From contig NZ_JAVIWK010000001.1 in the NCBI RefSeq assembly GCF_034314165.1, positions 868,001 to 932,000 on the forward strand: 64,000 nucleotides of DNA, in the 5' to 3' direction. The translations under genes and the position numbers were made by a program. This DNA is from Pseudomonas sp. Bout1 (GTDB lineage: Bacteria; Pseudomonadota; Gammaproteobacteria; Pseudomonadales; Pseudomonadaceae). Each line of letters begins with the position of its first letter. Positions within the stretch are counted from its first letter, which is position 1. Under the pieces are notes generated by a model. That model was not told the DNA's origin. It saw only the letters and a list, made by a program, of their open reading frames with translations, and ran no database searches. Positions 29,407-37,485 of the stretch are shown here, in pieces.

Positions 29407-31929
29407 ATGACGCAAGTCACGGTGAAACAACTGGCCGATGAGGTCAAAACACCGGTAGAGCGCCTGTTGCAGCAGATGCGTGAGGCAGGTCTGCCGCACA
29501 CCGCCGCCGATGAAGGTGTGAGCGATAGTGAGAAGCAGTCTTTGCTGACTCACTTGAAGAGCAGCCACAAGGCGAAAGTGGAAGAACCGCGCAAGATTAC
29601 ATTGCAGCGCAAAACCACCAGCACCCTGCGTGTTGCTGGTAGCAAGAGCATCAGCGTTGAAGTACGCAAGAAGAAAGTCTTCGTACAGCGCAGCCCGGAA
29701 GAAATTGAAGCCGAGCGCAAACGCGAACTGGAAGAACGTCGCGCAGTAGAAAATACTGCTCGTCAGAAGGCTGAAGAAGAAGCCAAGCGTCGCGCCGAAG
29801 AAGAAGCGCGTCGCCAGCCTGCTGCTGCGCAATCTGCTAACGCTGATGCAGTTGCTGCGCCTAGCGCGCCTGTAGAAGCTGTTCGTGAGGCCGCTCCGGT
29901 TGCTGCCGCGCCTGCTCCTGCAGCCGACGCTCGCAAACGCGAAGAACCTCGTCGTCCGGACAAACCACGTGCAGACGATAACAATCGTCGTGGCAGTGGC
30001 GATGGTGAGCGCAAAAACGCTCCACATCGTGCTTCGGTCAAAGAGAAGGCGCCAGCGCCACGCGTTGCTCCACGTACTACCGACGAAGAAAGCGACAGCT
30101 TCCGTCGCGGTGGTCGCGGCAAGGCCAAGCTGAAGAAGCGCAACGCCCACGGTTTCCAGAGCCCAACCGGCCCTGTCGTGCGTGATGTGCAGATCGGCGA
30201 GACCATCACTGTTGGCGACCTCGCCAACCAGATGTCGGTCAAGGCTGCTGAAATCATCAAGTTCATGTTCAAACTGGGTACTCCAGCCACCATCAACCAG
30301 GTACTGGATCAGGAAACTGCCCAACTGGTTGCTGAAGAGCTGGGCCACAAAGTGACCCTGGTCAGCGACACCGCCCTGGAAGATTCCCTGGCCGAGTCCC
30401 TGAAGTTTGAAGGTGAGACGTTCTCCCGTGCGCCAGTCGTGACCGTAATGGGCCACGTTGACCACGGTAAAACCTCGCTGCTCGACTACATCCGTCGTGC
30501 CAAGGTAGCTGCAGGCGAAGCCGGCGGTATCACCCAGCACATCGGTGCCTACCACGTTGAAACCGAACGCGGCATGGTCACCTTCCTCGACACCCCTGGT
30601 CACGCCGCGTTTACCGCAATGCGTGCCCGTGGTGCCAAGGCGACTGACATCGTGATCCTGGTAGTTGCAGCGGACGACGGCGTAATGCCGCAGACCATTG
30701 AAGCTGTCCAGCACGCCAAGGCCGCTGGTGTTCCACTGGTTGTAGCAGTGAACAAAATCGACAAGCCGGGCGCCGATCTCGATCGCATCCGTAGCGAACT
30801 GTCGGTTCACGGCGTGACTTCGGAAGAGTGGGGCGGTGATACGCCATTCGTTTCGGTTTCGGCGAAAGTCGGTACCGGTGTAGACGAACTGCTCGAAGCG
30901 GTCCTGCTGCAAGCCGAAGTACTCGAACTGAAAGCAACCCCATCGGCCCCTGGTCGCGGTGTTGTGGTTGAATCGCGTCTCGACAAAGGTCGTGGCCCGG
31001 TTGCAACCGTTCTGGTTCAAGACGGTACCCTGCGCCAAGGCGACATGGTGCTGGTCGGTTCGAACTATGGCCGTGTACGTGCCATGCTCGACGAGAACGG
31101 CAAGCCAATCAAGGAAGCCGGTCCTTCCATCCCTGTCGAGATCCTCGGCCTGGACGGTACCCCGGACGCTGGCGACGAGATGAGCGTGCTGTCGGATGAG
31201 AAGAAAGCCCGTGAAGTGGCTCTGTTCCGTCAAGGCAAGTTCCGCGAAGTCAAGCTGGCCCGTGCTCACGCCGGCAAGCTGGAAAACATCTTCGAGAACA
31301 TGGGCCAGGCTGAGAAGAAGACGCTTAACATCGTCCTCAAATCTGACGTTCGTGGTTCCCTCGAAGCGTTGAACGGCGCCTTGAACGGCCTGGGTAACGA
31401 CGAAGTGCAAGTGCGTGTTGTCGGTGGCGGTGTCGGTGGTATCACCGAGTCCGATGCCAACCTGGCACTGGCTTCCAACGCTGTACTGTTCGGCTTCAAC
31501 GTGCGTGCCGATGCTGGCGCACGGAAGATCGTCGAGCAGGAAGGCCTGGACATGCGTTACTACAACGTCATCTACGACATCATCGAAGACGTCAAGAAAG
31601 CCCTTACCGGCATGCTTGGCAGCGACGTCCGGGAGAACATCCTGGGTGTGGCCGAGGTGCGTGACGTGTTCCGCTCGCCGAAATTCGGCGCGATCGCCGG
31701 TTGCATGGTTATCGAAGGTGTTGTGCACCGTAACCGTCCAATCCGTGTACTGCGTGAAGACATCGTTATCTTCGAAGGCGAGCTGGAATCCCTGCGCCGC
31801 TTCAAGGATGACGCTTCCGAAGTACGTGCCGGCATGGAATGCGGTATTGGCGTCAAGAGCTACAACGACGTCAAGGCTGGCGACAAGATCGAAGTTTACG
31901 AGAAGGTCCAGGTTGCTCGCAGCCTCTAA
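29407..31929 (+). CDS. infB: Translation initiation factor IF-2
   Basis: GTPase that places fMet-tRNA on the ribosome. Of 840 residues, the N-terminal IF2_N domain ([20 protein letters not shown]) is followed by a charged Ala/Glu/Arg-rich linker (about 90-240) and a second IF2_N domain. The G domain has G1 GHVDHGKT starting at residue 349, DTPGHAAF and NKIDKPGAD, and domains II-IV end [13 protein letters not shown]. Shorter isoforms from internal starts, as in E. coli, are possible but I cannot show them. Its partner initiator tRNA is encoded at the head of the same cluster. Confidence 0.98.
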   Translation: MTQVTVKQLADEVKTPVERLLQQMREAGLPHTAADEGVSDSEKQSLLTHLKSSHKAKVEEPRKITLQRKTTSTLRVAGSKSISVEVRKKKVFVQRSPEEIEAERKRELEERRAVENTARQKAEEEAKRRAEEEARRQPAAAQSANADAVAAPSAPVEAVREAAPVAAAPAPAADARKREEPRRPDKPRADDNNRRGSGDGERKNAPHRASVKEKAPAPRVAPRTTDEESDSFRRGGRGKAKLKKRNAHGFQSPTGPVVRDVQIGETITVGDLANQMSVKAAEIIKFMFKLGTPATINQVLDQETAQLVAEELGHKVTLVSDTALEDSLAESLKFEGETFSRAPVVTVMGHVDHGKTSLLDYIRRAKVAAGEAGGITQHIGAYHVETERGMVTFLDTPGHAAFTAMRARGAKATDIVILVVAADDGVMPQTIEAVQHAKAAGVPLVVAVNKIDKPGADLDRIRSELSVHGVTSEEWGGDTPFVSVSAKVGTGVDELLEAVLLQAEVLELKATPSAPGRGVVVESRLDKGRGPVATVLVQDGTLRQGDMVLVGSNYGRVRAMLDENGKPIKEAGPSIPVEILGLDGTPDAGDEMSVLSDEKKAREVALFRQGKFREVKLARAHAGKLENIFENMGQAEKKTLNIVLKSDVRGSLEALNGALNGLGNDEVQVRVVGGGVGGITESDANLALASNAVLFGFNVRADAGARKIVEQEGLDMRYYNVIYDIIEDVKKALTGMLGSDVRENILGVAEVRDVFRSPKFGAIAGCMVIEGVVHRNRPIRVLREDIVIFEGELESLRRFKDDASEVRAGMECGIGVKSYNDVKAGDKIEVYEKVQVARSL

Positions 31930-31951
31930 CTCGCGCACTTCAAGGGCCACG

Positions 31952-32034
31952 CGGCGCCCGGGCATGCAAATGCCAGGCGCCGTGTTCGGACTCTAAACGC
32001 AACGCCCGGTCTGGCTTTTGTCAGGCCGGGCGTT
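31952..32034 (+). other. Two stable hairpins between infB and rbfA
   Basis: Hairpin 1 CGGCGCC-c-GGGCAT/ATGCC-a-GGCGCCG (31952-31982). Hairpin 2 AACGCCCGG/CCGGGCGTT (32001-32034). Neither is followed by a U-tract. They fill most of the 159-bp gap. Likely roles are RNA processing or 3'-end protection rather than full termination. Confidence 0.65.
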
Positions 32035-32088
32035 TGCCGCTTTCAGACCCCACGGGTTTCACCGTGTGGCAGTAACAGGTAACAAGAC

Positions 32089-32490
32089 ATGGCAAAAGAA
32101 TACAGCCGTACCCAGCGTATCGGCGATCAGATGCAGCGTGAGCTGGCACAACTGATCCGTCGTGAAGTAAAAGACCCACGTGTTGGCCTGGTCACCATCA
32201 CCGCCGTTGAAGTGAGCCGTGACGTTGGTCACGCCAAGATCTTCATCACCGTGATGGGCCAGGACAACAGCGAAGAAATCGCGCAAAGCATCAAGGTGCT
32301 CAACTCTGCCGCAGGCTTCCTGCGCATGCAGTTGGCCCGTGAAATGAAGCTGCGCAGCGTTCCGCAGTTGCACTTCCACTACGACGAAAGCGTCGTGCGT
32401 GGCGCGCACCTGTCGGCACTGATCGAGCGGGCCGTGGCTGAAGACAATCAGCACCCGGAATCCGCCACGCCTGAAGACGCCAAGGAGTAG
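32089..32490 (+). CDS. rbfA: 30S ribosome-binding factor RbfA
   Basis: Cold-shock assembly factor that acts on the 5' end of 16S rRNA during 30S maturation. Of 133 residues, it has the KH-like fold pattern [28 protein letters not shown] and the segment [27 protein letters not shown], typical of RbfA. ATG 32089 follows AACAGGTAACAAGAC. Its stop lies 3 bp before the truB start, so the two are coupled. Confidence 0.97.
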   Translation: MAKEYSRTQRIGDQMQRELAQLIRREVKDPRVGLVTITAVEVSRDVGHAKIFITVMGQDNSEEIAQSIKVLNSAAGFLRMQLAREMKLRSVPQLHFHYDESVVRGAHLSALIERAVAEDNQHPESATPEDAKE

Positions 32491-32493
32491 TCG

Positions 32494-33411
32494 GTGGCTC
32501 AGGTCAAACGTATCCGTCGTAACGTCAGCGGCATCATTCTGCTCGACAAACCCATTGGCTTTACCTCCAATGCGGCGTTGCAGAAGGTTCGCTGGCTGCT
32601 CAATGCCGAGAAGGCAGGGCACACCGGCAGCCTCGACCCCTTGGCCACTGGCGTATTGCCGTTGTGCTTTGGCGAGGCCACCAAGTTTTCGCAATACCTG
32701 CTCGATTCCGACAAGGGTTACGAAACCCTGATGCAACTGGGCAAGACCACCACCACGGCCGACGCCGAAGGTGATGTTTTGCAGGTTCGCGACGTGACCG
32801 TTGGTCGTGCTGATATCGAAGCTGCGTTGCCCGCTTTTCGTGGGCAAATCAGTCAGATACCGCCGATGTACTCGGCCCTCAAGCGTGATGGCCAGCCTCT
32901 TTACAAGCTGGCACGTGCAGGTGAAGTGGTGGAGCGCGAACCGCGTTCTGTTACTATTGCGCGCTTGGAATTGCTCGCCGCTGAAGGCGACACTGCCCGG
33001 TTGGCAGTGGACTGCAGCAAAGGCACCTATATCCGTACCCTCGTGGAAGATATCGGTGAGCAACTGGGCTGTGGCGCATACGTTGCAGAGCTGCGGCGTA
33101 CCCAGGCCGGCCCTTTCACCCTGGCCCAGACGGTCACGCTGGAAGAGCTGGAAGCAGTACATGCCGAAGGCGGCAACGAGGCGGTAGATCGCTTCCTGAT
33201 GCCATCGGACAGCGGTTTGCTGGATTGGCCATTGCTGCACTTCTCGGAGCACAGCGCGTTCTACTGGCTTAACGGCCAACCGGTACGCGCGCCGGATGCG
33301 CCGAAGTTCGGCATGGTGCGAGTACAAGATCACAACGGTCGCTTTATCGGTATCGGTGAAGTGAGCGAAGACGGGCGCATCGCGCCGCGTCGACTGATTC
33401 GGTCAGAATGA
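32494..33411 (+). CDS. truB: tRNA pseudouridine-55 synthase TruB
   Basis: Makes pseudouridine 55 in the T loop of tRNAs. Of 305 residues, it shows the catalytic Asp48 in [12 protein letters not shown], the conserved [13 protein letters not shown] and a C-terminal PUA-like domain (about 250-305, [15 protein letters not shown]). The start is GTG 32494 after CAAGGAG. It is followed by a 260-bp gap holding an unusual long palindrome before rpsO. Confidence 0.97.
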   Translation: MAQVKRIRRNVSGIILLDKPIGFTSNAALQKVRWLLNAEKAGHTGSLDPLATGVLPLCFGEATKFSQYLLDSDKGYETLMQLGKTTTTADAEGDVLQVRDVTVGRADIEAALPAFRGQISQIPPMYSALKRDGQPLYKLARAGEVVEREPRSVTIARLELLAAEGDTARLAVDCSKGTYIRTLVEDIGEQLGCGAYVAELRRTQAGPFTLAQTVTLEELEAVHAEGGNEAVDRFLMPSDSGLLDWPLLHFSEHSAFYWLNGQPVRAPDAPKFGMVRVQDHNGRFIGIGEVSEDGRIAPRRLIRSE

Positions 33412-33417
33412 CCGAAA

Positions 33418-33559
33418 CCAGTTTGTGGTAAAAGCGTAGCGAGCGAAGGTAAGACAAGGAAAAAACAGGCGAGGAGGCGGAGTTAACTGCTGTTAATGAG
33501 CATTCCGAGCCTGTTTTTGACGCAGGATTACCGAGCGCAGTAGCTTTTACGCAAACTGG
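33418..33559. repeat. 142-bp imperfect palindrome (MITE-like element) between truB and rpsO
   Basis: Nested inverted repeats fold the whole stretch into one cruciform: CCAGTTTG/CAAACTGG at the ends, then GTAAAAGC/GCTTTTAC, GGTAA/TTACC, AAAAACAGGC/GCCTGTTTTT, and TTAAC-TGCT-GTTAA near the centre. It begins 7 bp after the truB stop, encodes nothing, and has no transposase. Purine-rich text such as GCGTAGCGAGCGAAGG suggests a dispersed Pseudomonas intergenic repeat, but copy number cannot be judged from one window. Confidence 0.75.
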
Positions 33560-33606
33560 AACGAGGGTGGCTGTTAGCAGGCATGGTCACTACTCATTTT
33601 TAGATA

Positions 33607-33652
33607 CAGGGATTTGTCCCTGGCCTGTTGAAACCGCCCTTTGGGTGGTTTC
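33607..33652 (+). promoter_or_regulatory. Tandem hairpins in the rpsO leader
   Basis: CAGGGA/TCCCTG (33607-33622) and GAAACCGCCC-TTT-GGGTGGTTTC (33630-33652, 10-bp stem with one G-U). They end 6 bp before the AAAAAAGG ribosome-binding site of rpsO. S15 is known to repress its own mRNA through leader structures in several bacteria, so a similar role is plausible but not shown. Confidence 0.5.
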
Positions 33653-33671
33653 CTGAAAAAAGGATTGCCTC

Positions 33672-33941
33672 ATGGCTCTCGACGTTCAAGAAAAAGCTCA
33701 AATCGTAGCTGACTACCAGCAAGCTGTTGGTGACACTGGTTCGCCAGAAGTGCAAGTTGCACTGCTGACCCACAACATCAACAAGCTGCAAGGTCACTTC
33801 AAGGCCAACGGTAAAGATCACCACTCCCGTCGTGGTCTGATCCGCATGGTAAACCAGCGTCGTAAGCTGCTGGATTACCTGAAAGGCAAGGATCTGGGTC
33901 GTTATCAGACTCTGATCGGTCGCCTGGGTCTGCGTCGCTAA
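33672..33941 (+). CDS. rpsO: 30S ribosomal protein S15
   Basis: Primary 16S rRNA-binding protein of the 30S platform, 89 residues. It shows [24 protein letters not shown] and [21 protein letters not shown], the S15 signature. ATG 33672 follows AAAAAAGGATTGCCTC. It lies upstream of pnp, with an RNase III-type stem between, the arrangement of the E. coli rpsO-pnp operon. Confidence 0.98.
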   Translation: MALDVQEKAQIVADYQQAVGDTGSPEVQVALLTHNINKLQGHFKANGKDHHSRRGLIRMVNQRRKLLDYLKGKDLGRYQTLIGRLGLRR

Positions 33942-33977
33942 TAAGCGATTGCGCTAGAGGTTGGTTGGCTGTCGTGT

Positions 33978-33998
33978 GCCAGTGGGTTTCCCGCTGGC
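33978..33998 (+). other. rpsO-pnp intergenic stem-loop
   Basis: GCCAGTGGG-TTT-CCCGCTGGC, 9 bp with one G-U pair, enclosed by GGCTG (33967-33971) and CAGCC (34013-34017). It has no U-tract. Placement matches the E. coli stem whose RNase III cleavage starts PNPase autoregulation. The role here is inferred. Confidence 0.6.
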
Positions 33999-34135
33999 CC
34001 ATGGCAGGCTTCCAGCCTCAAGTTTTATCTGGATACACGTTTTACCCTGGACAGGCGTTGGGCCGATTCCCGACATTGCCCAAGAATTTCGCAAGAAGAC
34101 AAGTTCCCCAAGAGCCACAAAGAAGGTAGGACACC

Positions 34136-36241
34136 GTGAACCCGGTTATCAAAAAATTCCAGTTCGGTCAATCGACCGTTACCCTCGAGACAGGCCGTAT
34201 CGCCCGTCAAGCCTCCGGCGCAGTGCTGGTCACCGTTGACGACGACGTCACCGTATTGGTGACCGTTGTAGGCGCCAAGACCGCTGACCCAAGCAAAGGC
34301 TTCTTCCCTCTTTCCGTTCACTACCAGGAAAAGACTTACGCTGCCGGTAAGATCCCTGGTGGTTTCTTCAAGCGCGAAGGCCGTCCTTCCGAGAAAGAAA
34401 CCCTGACTTCCCGACTGATCGACCGTCCGATCCGTCCGCTGTTCCCAGAAGGCTTCATGAACGAAGTGCAGGTTGTCTGCACCGTCGTTTCCACCAGCAA
34501 GAAGACCGATCCGGACATCGCTGCGATGATCGGTACCTCGGCTGCCCTGGCCATCTCCGGTATTCCTTTCGATGGCCCGATCGGCGCCGCTCGCGTGGCA
34601 TTCCACGAAAGCACCGGCTACCTGCTGAACCCGACTTACGAACAACAGAAAGCTTCGAGCCTGGACATGGTCGTTGCCGGTACTTCGGAAGCCGTATTGA
34701 TGGTTGAATCGGAAGCCAAAGAGCTGACCGAAGACCAGATGCTGGGCGCGGTACTGTTTGCTCACGACGAGTTCCAGGTTGTGATCAACGCCGTTAAAGA
34801 ACTGGCCGCCGAAGCTGCCAAGCCAACCTGGACCTGGGCTCCACAGCCTGAAGCGACTGCTCTGCTGGGCGCGATCCGTGCCGAGTTCGGCGACGCGATC
34901 TCCCAGGCTTACACCATCACCATCAAGGCCGACCGTTACGCTCGCCTGGGTGAGTTGAAAGACCAGGTTGTTGCCAAACTGTCCGGTGAAGAAGGCCAGC
35001 CTTCGTCCAGCGAAGTCAAAGCAGCGTTCGGCGAAATCGAATACCGCACCGTTCGCGAAAACATCGTTAACGGCAAGCCACGTATCGACGGCCGCGACAC
35101 CAAGACCGTACGTCCGCTGAACATCGAAGTCGGCGTTCTGCCAAAAACCCACGGTTCGGCCCTGTTCACCCGTGGCGAAACCCAGGCTCTGGTAGTTGCA
35201 ACACTGGGTACTGCCCGTGACGCACAGCTGTTGGACACCCTGGAAGGCGAGAAAAAAGACCCGTTCATGCTGCACTACAACTTCCCTCCGTTCTCGGTAG
35301 GTGAGTGTGGTCGCATGGGTGGTGCTGGTCGTCGCGAAATCGGTCACGGCCGCCTGGCCCGTCGTTCGATCGCTGCCATGCTGCCTGCCGCCGACGTGTT
35401 CCCGTACACCATTCGTGTTGTGTCGGAAATCACCGAGTCCAACGGTTCCAGCTCCATGGCTTCGGTCTGCGGTGCTTCCCTGGCCCTGATGGACGCCGGT
35501 GTGCCGATGAAGGCACCGGTTGCCGGTATCGCCATGGGCCTGGTTAAAGAAGGCGAGAAGTTCGCCATCCTGACCGACATCCTGGGTGACGAAGACCACT
35601 TGGGCGACATGGACTTCAAAGTAGCCGGTACCGCCAAAGGTGTTACCGCGCTGCAGATGGACATCAAGATCAAAGGCATCACCGAAGAGATCATGGAAAT
35701 CGCTCTGGGCCAAGCCCTGGAAGCGCGCCTGAACATCCTCGGCCAGATGAACGTGATCATTGGTCAGTCGCGTACCGAGCTGTCGGAAAATGCTCCGACC
35801 ATGATCGCGATGAAAATCGACACCGACAAAATCCGTGATGTTATCGGTAAAGGCGGCGCGACCATTCGTGCGATCTGTGAAGAGACCAAGGCTTCGATCG
35901 ACATCGAAGACGACGGCTCGATCAAGATCTTCGGCGAAACCAAGGAAGCAGCTGAAGCAGCACGTCAGCGCGTTCTGGGCATCACCGCTGAAGCCGAGAT
36001 TGGCAAGATCTACGTCGGTAAGGTTGAGCGCATCGTCGACTTCGGCGCATTCGTCAACATCCTGCCAGGCAAAGACGGTCTGGTGCACATCTCCATGTTG
36101 AGCGACGCTCGCGTTGAGAAAGTGACCGACATTCTGAAAGAAGGCCAGGAAGTGGAAGTGCTGGTACTGGACGTGGATAACCGCGGCCGTATCAAGCTGT
36201 CCATCAAGGACGTAGCAGCAGCCAAGGCTTCGGGCGTTTAA
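34136..36241 (+). CDS. pnp: Polyribonucleotide nucleotidyltransferase (PNPase)
   Basis: Phosphorolytic 3'-5' exoribonuclease of the RNA degradosome. Of 701 residues, two RNase PH-like domains are present (the first with [15 protein letters not shown], the second with [14 protein letters not shown] and [14 protein letters not shown]). A KH domain ([16 protein letters not shown], about 560-615) and a C-terminal S1 domain ([27 protein letters not shown], about 620-690) follow. The start is GTG 34136 after AGAAGGTAGG. It is followed by a strong terminator that closes the rimP-pnp region. Confidence 0.98.
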   Translation: MNPVIKKFQFGQSTVTLETGRIARQASGAVLVTVDDDVTVLVTVVGAKTADPSKGFFPLSVHYQEKTYAAGKIPGGFFKREGRPSEKETLTSRLIDRPIRPLFPEGFMNEVQVVCTVVSTSKKTDPDIAAMIGTSAALAISGIPFDGPIGAARVAFHESTGYLLNPTYEQQKASSLDMVVAGTSEAVLMVESEAKELTEDQMLGAVLFAHDEFQVVINAVKELAAEAAKPTWTWAPQPEATALLGAIRAEFGDAISQAYTITIKADRYARLGELKDQVVAKLSGEEGQPSSSEVKAAFGEIEYRTVRENIVNGKPRIDGRDTKTVRPLNIEVGVLPKTHGSALFTRGETQALVVATLGTARDAQLLDTLEGEKKDPFMLHYNFPPFSVGECGRMGGAGRREIGHGRLARRSIAAMLPAADVFPYTIRVVSEITESNGSSSMASVCGASLALMDAGVPMKAPVAGIAMGLVKEGEKFAILTDILGDEDHLGDMDFKVAGTAKGVTALQMDIKIKGITEEIMEIALGQALEARLNILGQMNVIIGQSRTELSENAPTMIAMKIDTDKIRDVIGKGGATIRAICEETKASIDIEDDGSIKIFGETKEAAEAARQRVLGITAEAEIGKIYVGKVERIVDFGAFVNILPGKDGLVHISMLSDARVEKVTDILKEGQEVEVLVLDVDNRGRIKLSIKDVAAAKASGV

Positions 36242-36262
36242 TCACCCCGTTGCTGCACGCTG

Positions 36263-36290
36263 AAAAAAGGACTCTTCGGAGTCCTTTTTT
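36263..36290 (+). terminator. pnp rho-independent terminator
   Basis: AAAAAAGGACTC-TTCG-GAGTCCTTTTTT: a 12-bp stem with a UUCG tetraloop and T6 run, 21 bp after the pnp stop. Confidence 0.96.
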
Positions 36291-36342
36291 ATGCCTGCCG
36301 GAAAGTGTCGGGAAATCAGGTGCTTACCAGGCCCCTAAAGCC

Positions 36343-36405
36343 GCAACTTGCATGCAGGCACAGTCCGGTTCATGCAAGTTGCACGATTCCGAAAATCAGC
36401 TGATT
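36343..36405. repeat. Inverted repeat and palindrome upstream of the BON gene
   Basis: GCAACTTGCATG (36343-36354) and CATGCAAGTTGC (36371-36382) form an exact 12-bp inverted repeat with a 16-bp spacer. Twelve bp further on is the perfect palindrome AATCAGCTGATT (36394-36405). They lie 45-107 bp upstream of the sigma-54-like promoter, where activator sites are expected. Confidence 0.7.
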
Positions 36406-36449
36406 CTATAACATGTTGTTTTAAAAGGATTTTATTTGGTTTTGGGTCT

Positions 36450-36465
36450 TGGCACACTGCCTGCA
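36450..36465 (+). promoter_or_regulatory. Candidate sigma-54 promoter of the BON gene
   Basis: TGGCACACTGCCTGCA: the -24 GG and -12 GC are exactly 10 bp apart, and 2 of the conserved positions deviate from TGGCACG-N4-TTGCW. The predicted start near 36476 leaves a 5' UTR of about 60 bases before the ATG at 36536. Confidence 0.55.
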
Positions 36466-36535
36466 ATAACCCTGTTAACGCTGCAGCATCAAGGTTCACA
36501 CACTGCAGATTTTTAATAAAACAGGAGTTACTCGT

Positions 36536-37156
36536 ATGAAGAAGTTCGCTCTCGCTACTGCTACCGCTCTGACCCTGGCCATGGGTGCTAACGTGGCCTT
36601 TGCTCAGACTTCCCAAGCTCCAATGACCCTGGCGGCTGGTGAAGCCACCAAGGCTAAAGAAAGCGTTTCGGATACCTGGATCACCACCAAGGTTAAATCC
36701 GACCTGCTGACCGAGAAAGGCATTCCTGGTTCGGACATCAAGGTTGAAACCAACAAAGGCGTGGTTTCCCTGTCCTCGACAGTCGCTATCTCCGATTCGC
36801 AAAAAGCTACTGCTGTAGCAATCACCAAGAAAATCAAAGGCGTGACCGCGGTTTCGGCTGACGGCCTGATGGCCGGCGGTGCAACTAAAGCTGATAACGT
36901 CGACAAAACCAAAAGCGCAGCAGCTGGCGCCAAAGAGTCCACCTCGGACACTTGGATCACCACCAAAGTGAAAGCTGACCTGGTAACCGAGAAAGGCATT
37001 CCTGGTACCGACATTAAGGTCGAAACCAACAAAGGCGTAGTTTCCCTGTCTTCGACCGTAGCGGTCACTGAAGCTCAGAAAACTACCGCGGTGAATATCG
37101 CCAAGAAAATCAAAGGCGTTAAATCTGTTTCGGCTGCTGGCCTGCAAGCAGAGTAA
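36536..37156 (+). CDS. Secreted two-BON-domain protein (OsmY-like)
   Basis: Periplasmic protein of 206 residues. The signal peptide MKKFALATATALTLAMGANV ends with AFA before Gln24. Two BON domains lie at 45-111 and 137-203, both starting SDTWITTKVK and containing IKVETNKGVVSLSSTVA. They are identical at 54 of 67 positions by my alignment, so the gene arose by a recent internal duplication. A Lys/Ala linker separates them. BON domains are thought to contact phospholipids or envelope polymers, and E. coli OsmY is osmotically induced and can act as a chaperone. Monocistronic, with its own terminator. It corresponds in position to PA4739. Precise function unknown. Confidence 0.88.
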   Translation: MKKFALATATALTLAMGANVAFAQTSQAPMTLAAGEATKAKESVSDTWITTKVKSDLLTEKGIPGSDIKVETNKGVVSLSSTVAISDSQKATAVAITKKIKGVTAVSADGLMAGGATKADNVDKTKSAAAGAKESTSDTWITTKVKADLVTEKGIPGTDIKVETNKGVVSLSSTVAVTEAQKTTAVNIAKKIKGVKSVSAAGLQAE

Positions 37157-37263
37157 CGCTTAACGAATCGCCTGAACTAGGCAGAGGCGGCCACGAGCGA
37201 GTCTAGACATCCGCTCAATGCACCTCACAGGTTCATGCGACCGGCCACACGGATGTGGTCATT

Positions 37264-37293
37264 ACAGGCCCCGGCACTTGTGCCGGGGCCTGT
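37264..37293 (+). terminator. Terminator after the BON gene
   Basis: ACAGGCCCCGGCAC-TT-GTGCCGGGGCCTGT, a perfect 14-bp stem followed by TCTATT, about 108 bp after the stop. It could also work for read-through from the opposite strand. Confidence 0.85.
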
Positions 37294-37331
37294 TCTATTG
37301 TGGGTAGAAAAGTGGGGAGGTCAGAGGCTCT

Positions 37332-37465
37332 TGTGGCGAGGGGCTTGCCCCCCGTTGGGCTGCGTAGCGGCCCCTTGGTATGACGACGGTGATCCGCCTG
37401 AATGACCGCGACGCCCTCATTGGGGCCGCTACGCAGCCCAACGAGGGACAAGCCCCCTCGCCACA
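37332..37465. repeat. REPIN (paired inverted REP), long form
   Basis: 134 bp. The left arm starts TGTGGCGAGGGGCTTG and continues through GGGCTGCGTAGCGGCCCC. The right arm is its near-exact reverse complement, ending CAAGCCCCCTCGCCACA. Arms of about 43 bp flank a 47-bp spacer. It occupies most of the gap between the BON terminator and the 3' end of the DUF748 gene. No other gene is seen in this gap. Confidence 0.88.
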
Positions 37466-37485
37466 GATGTTCAGCGGGTGCCGGT

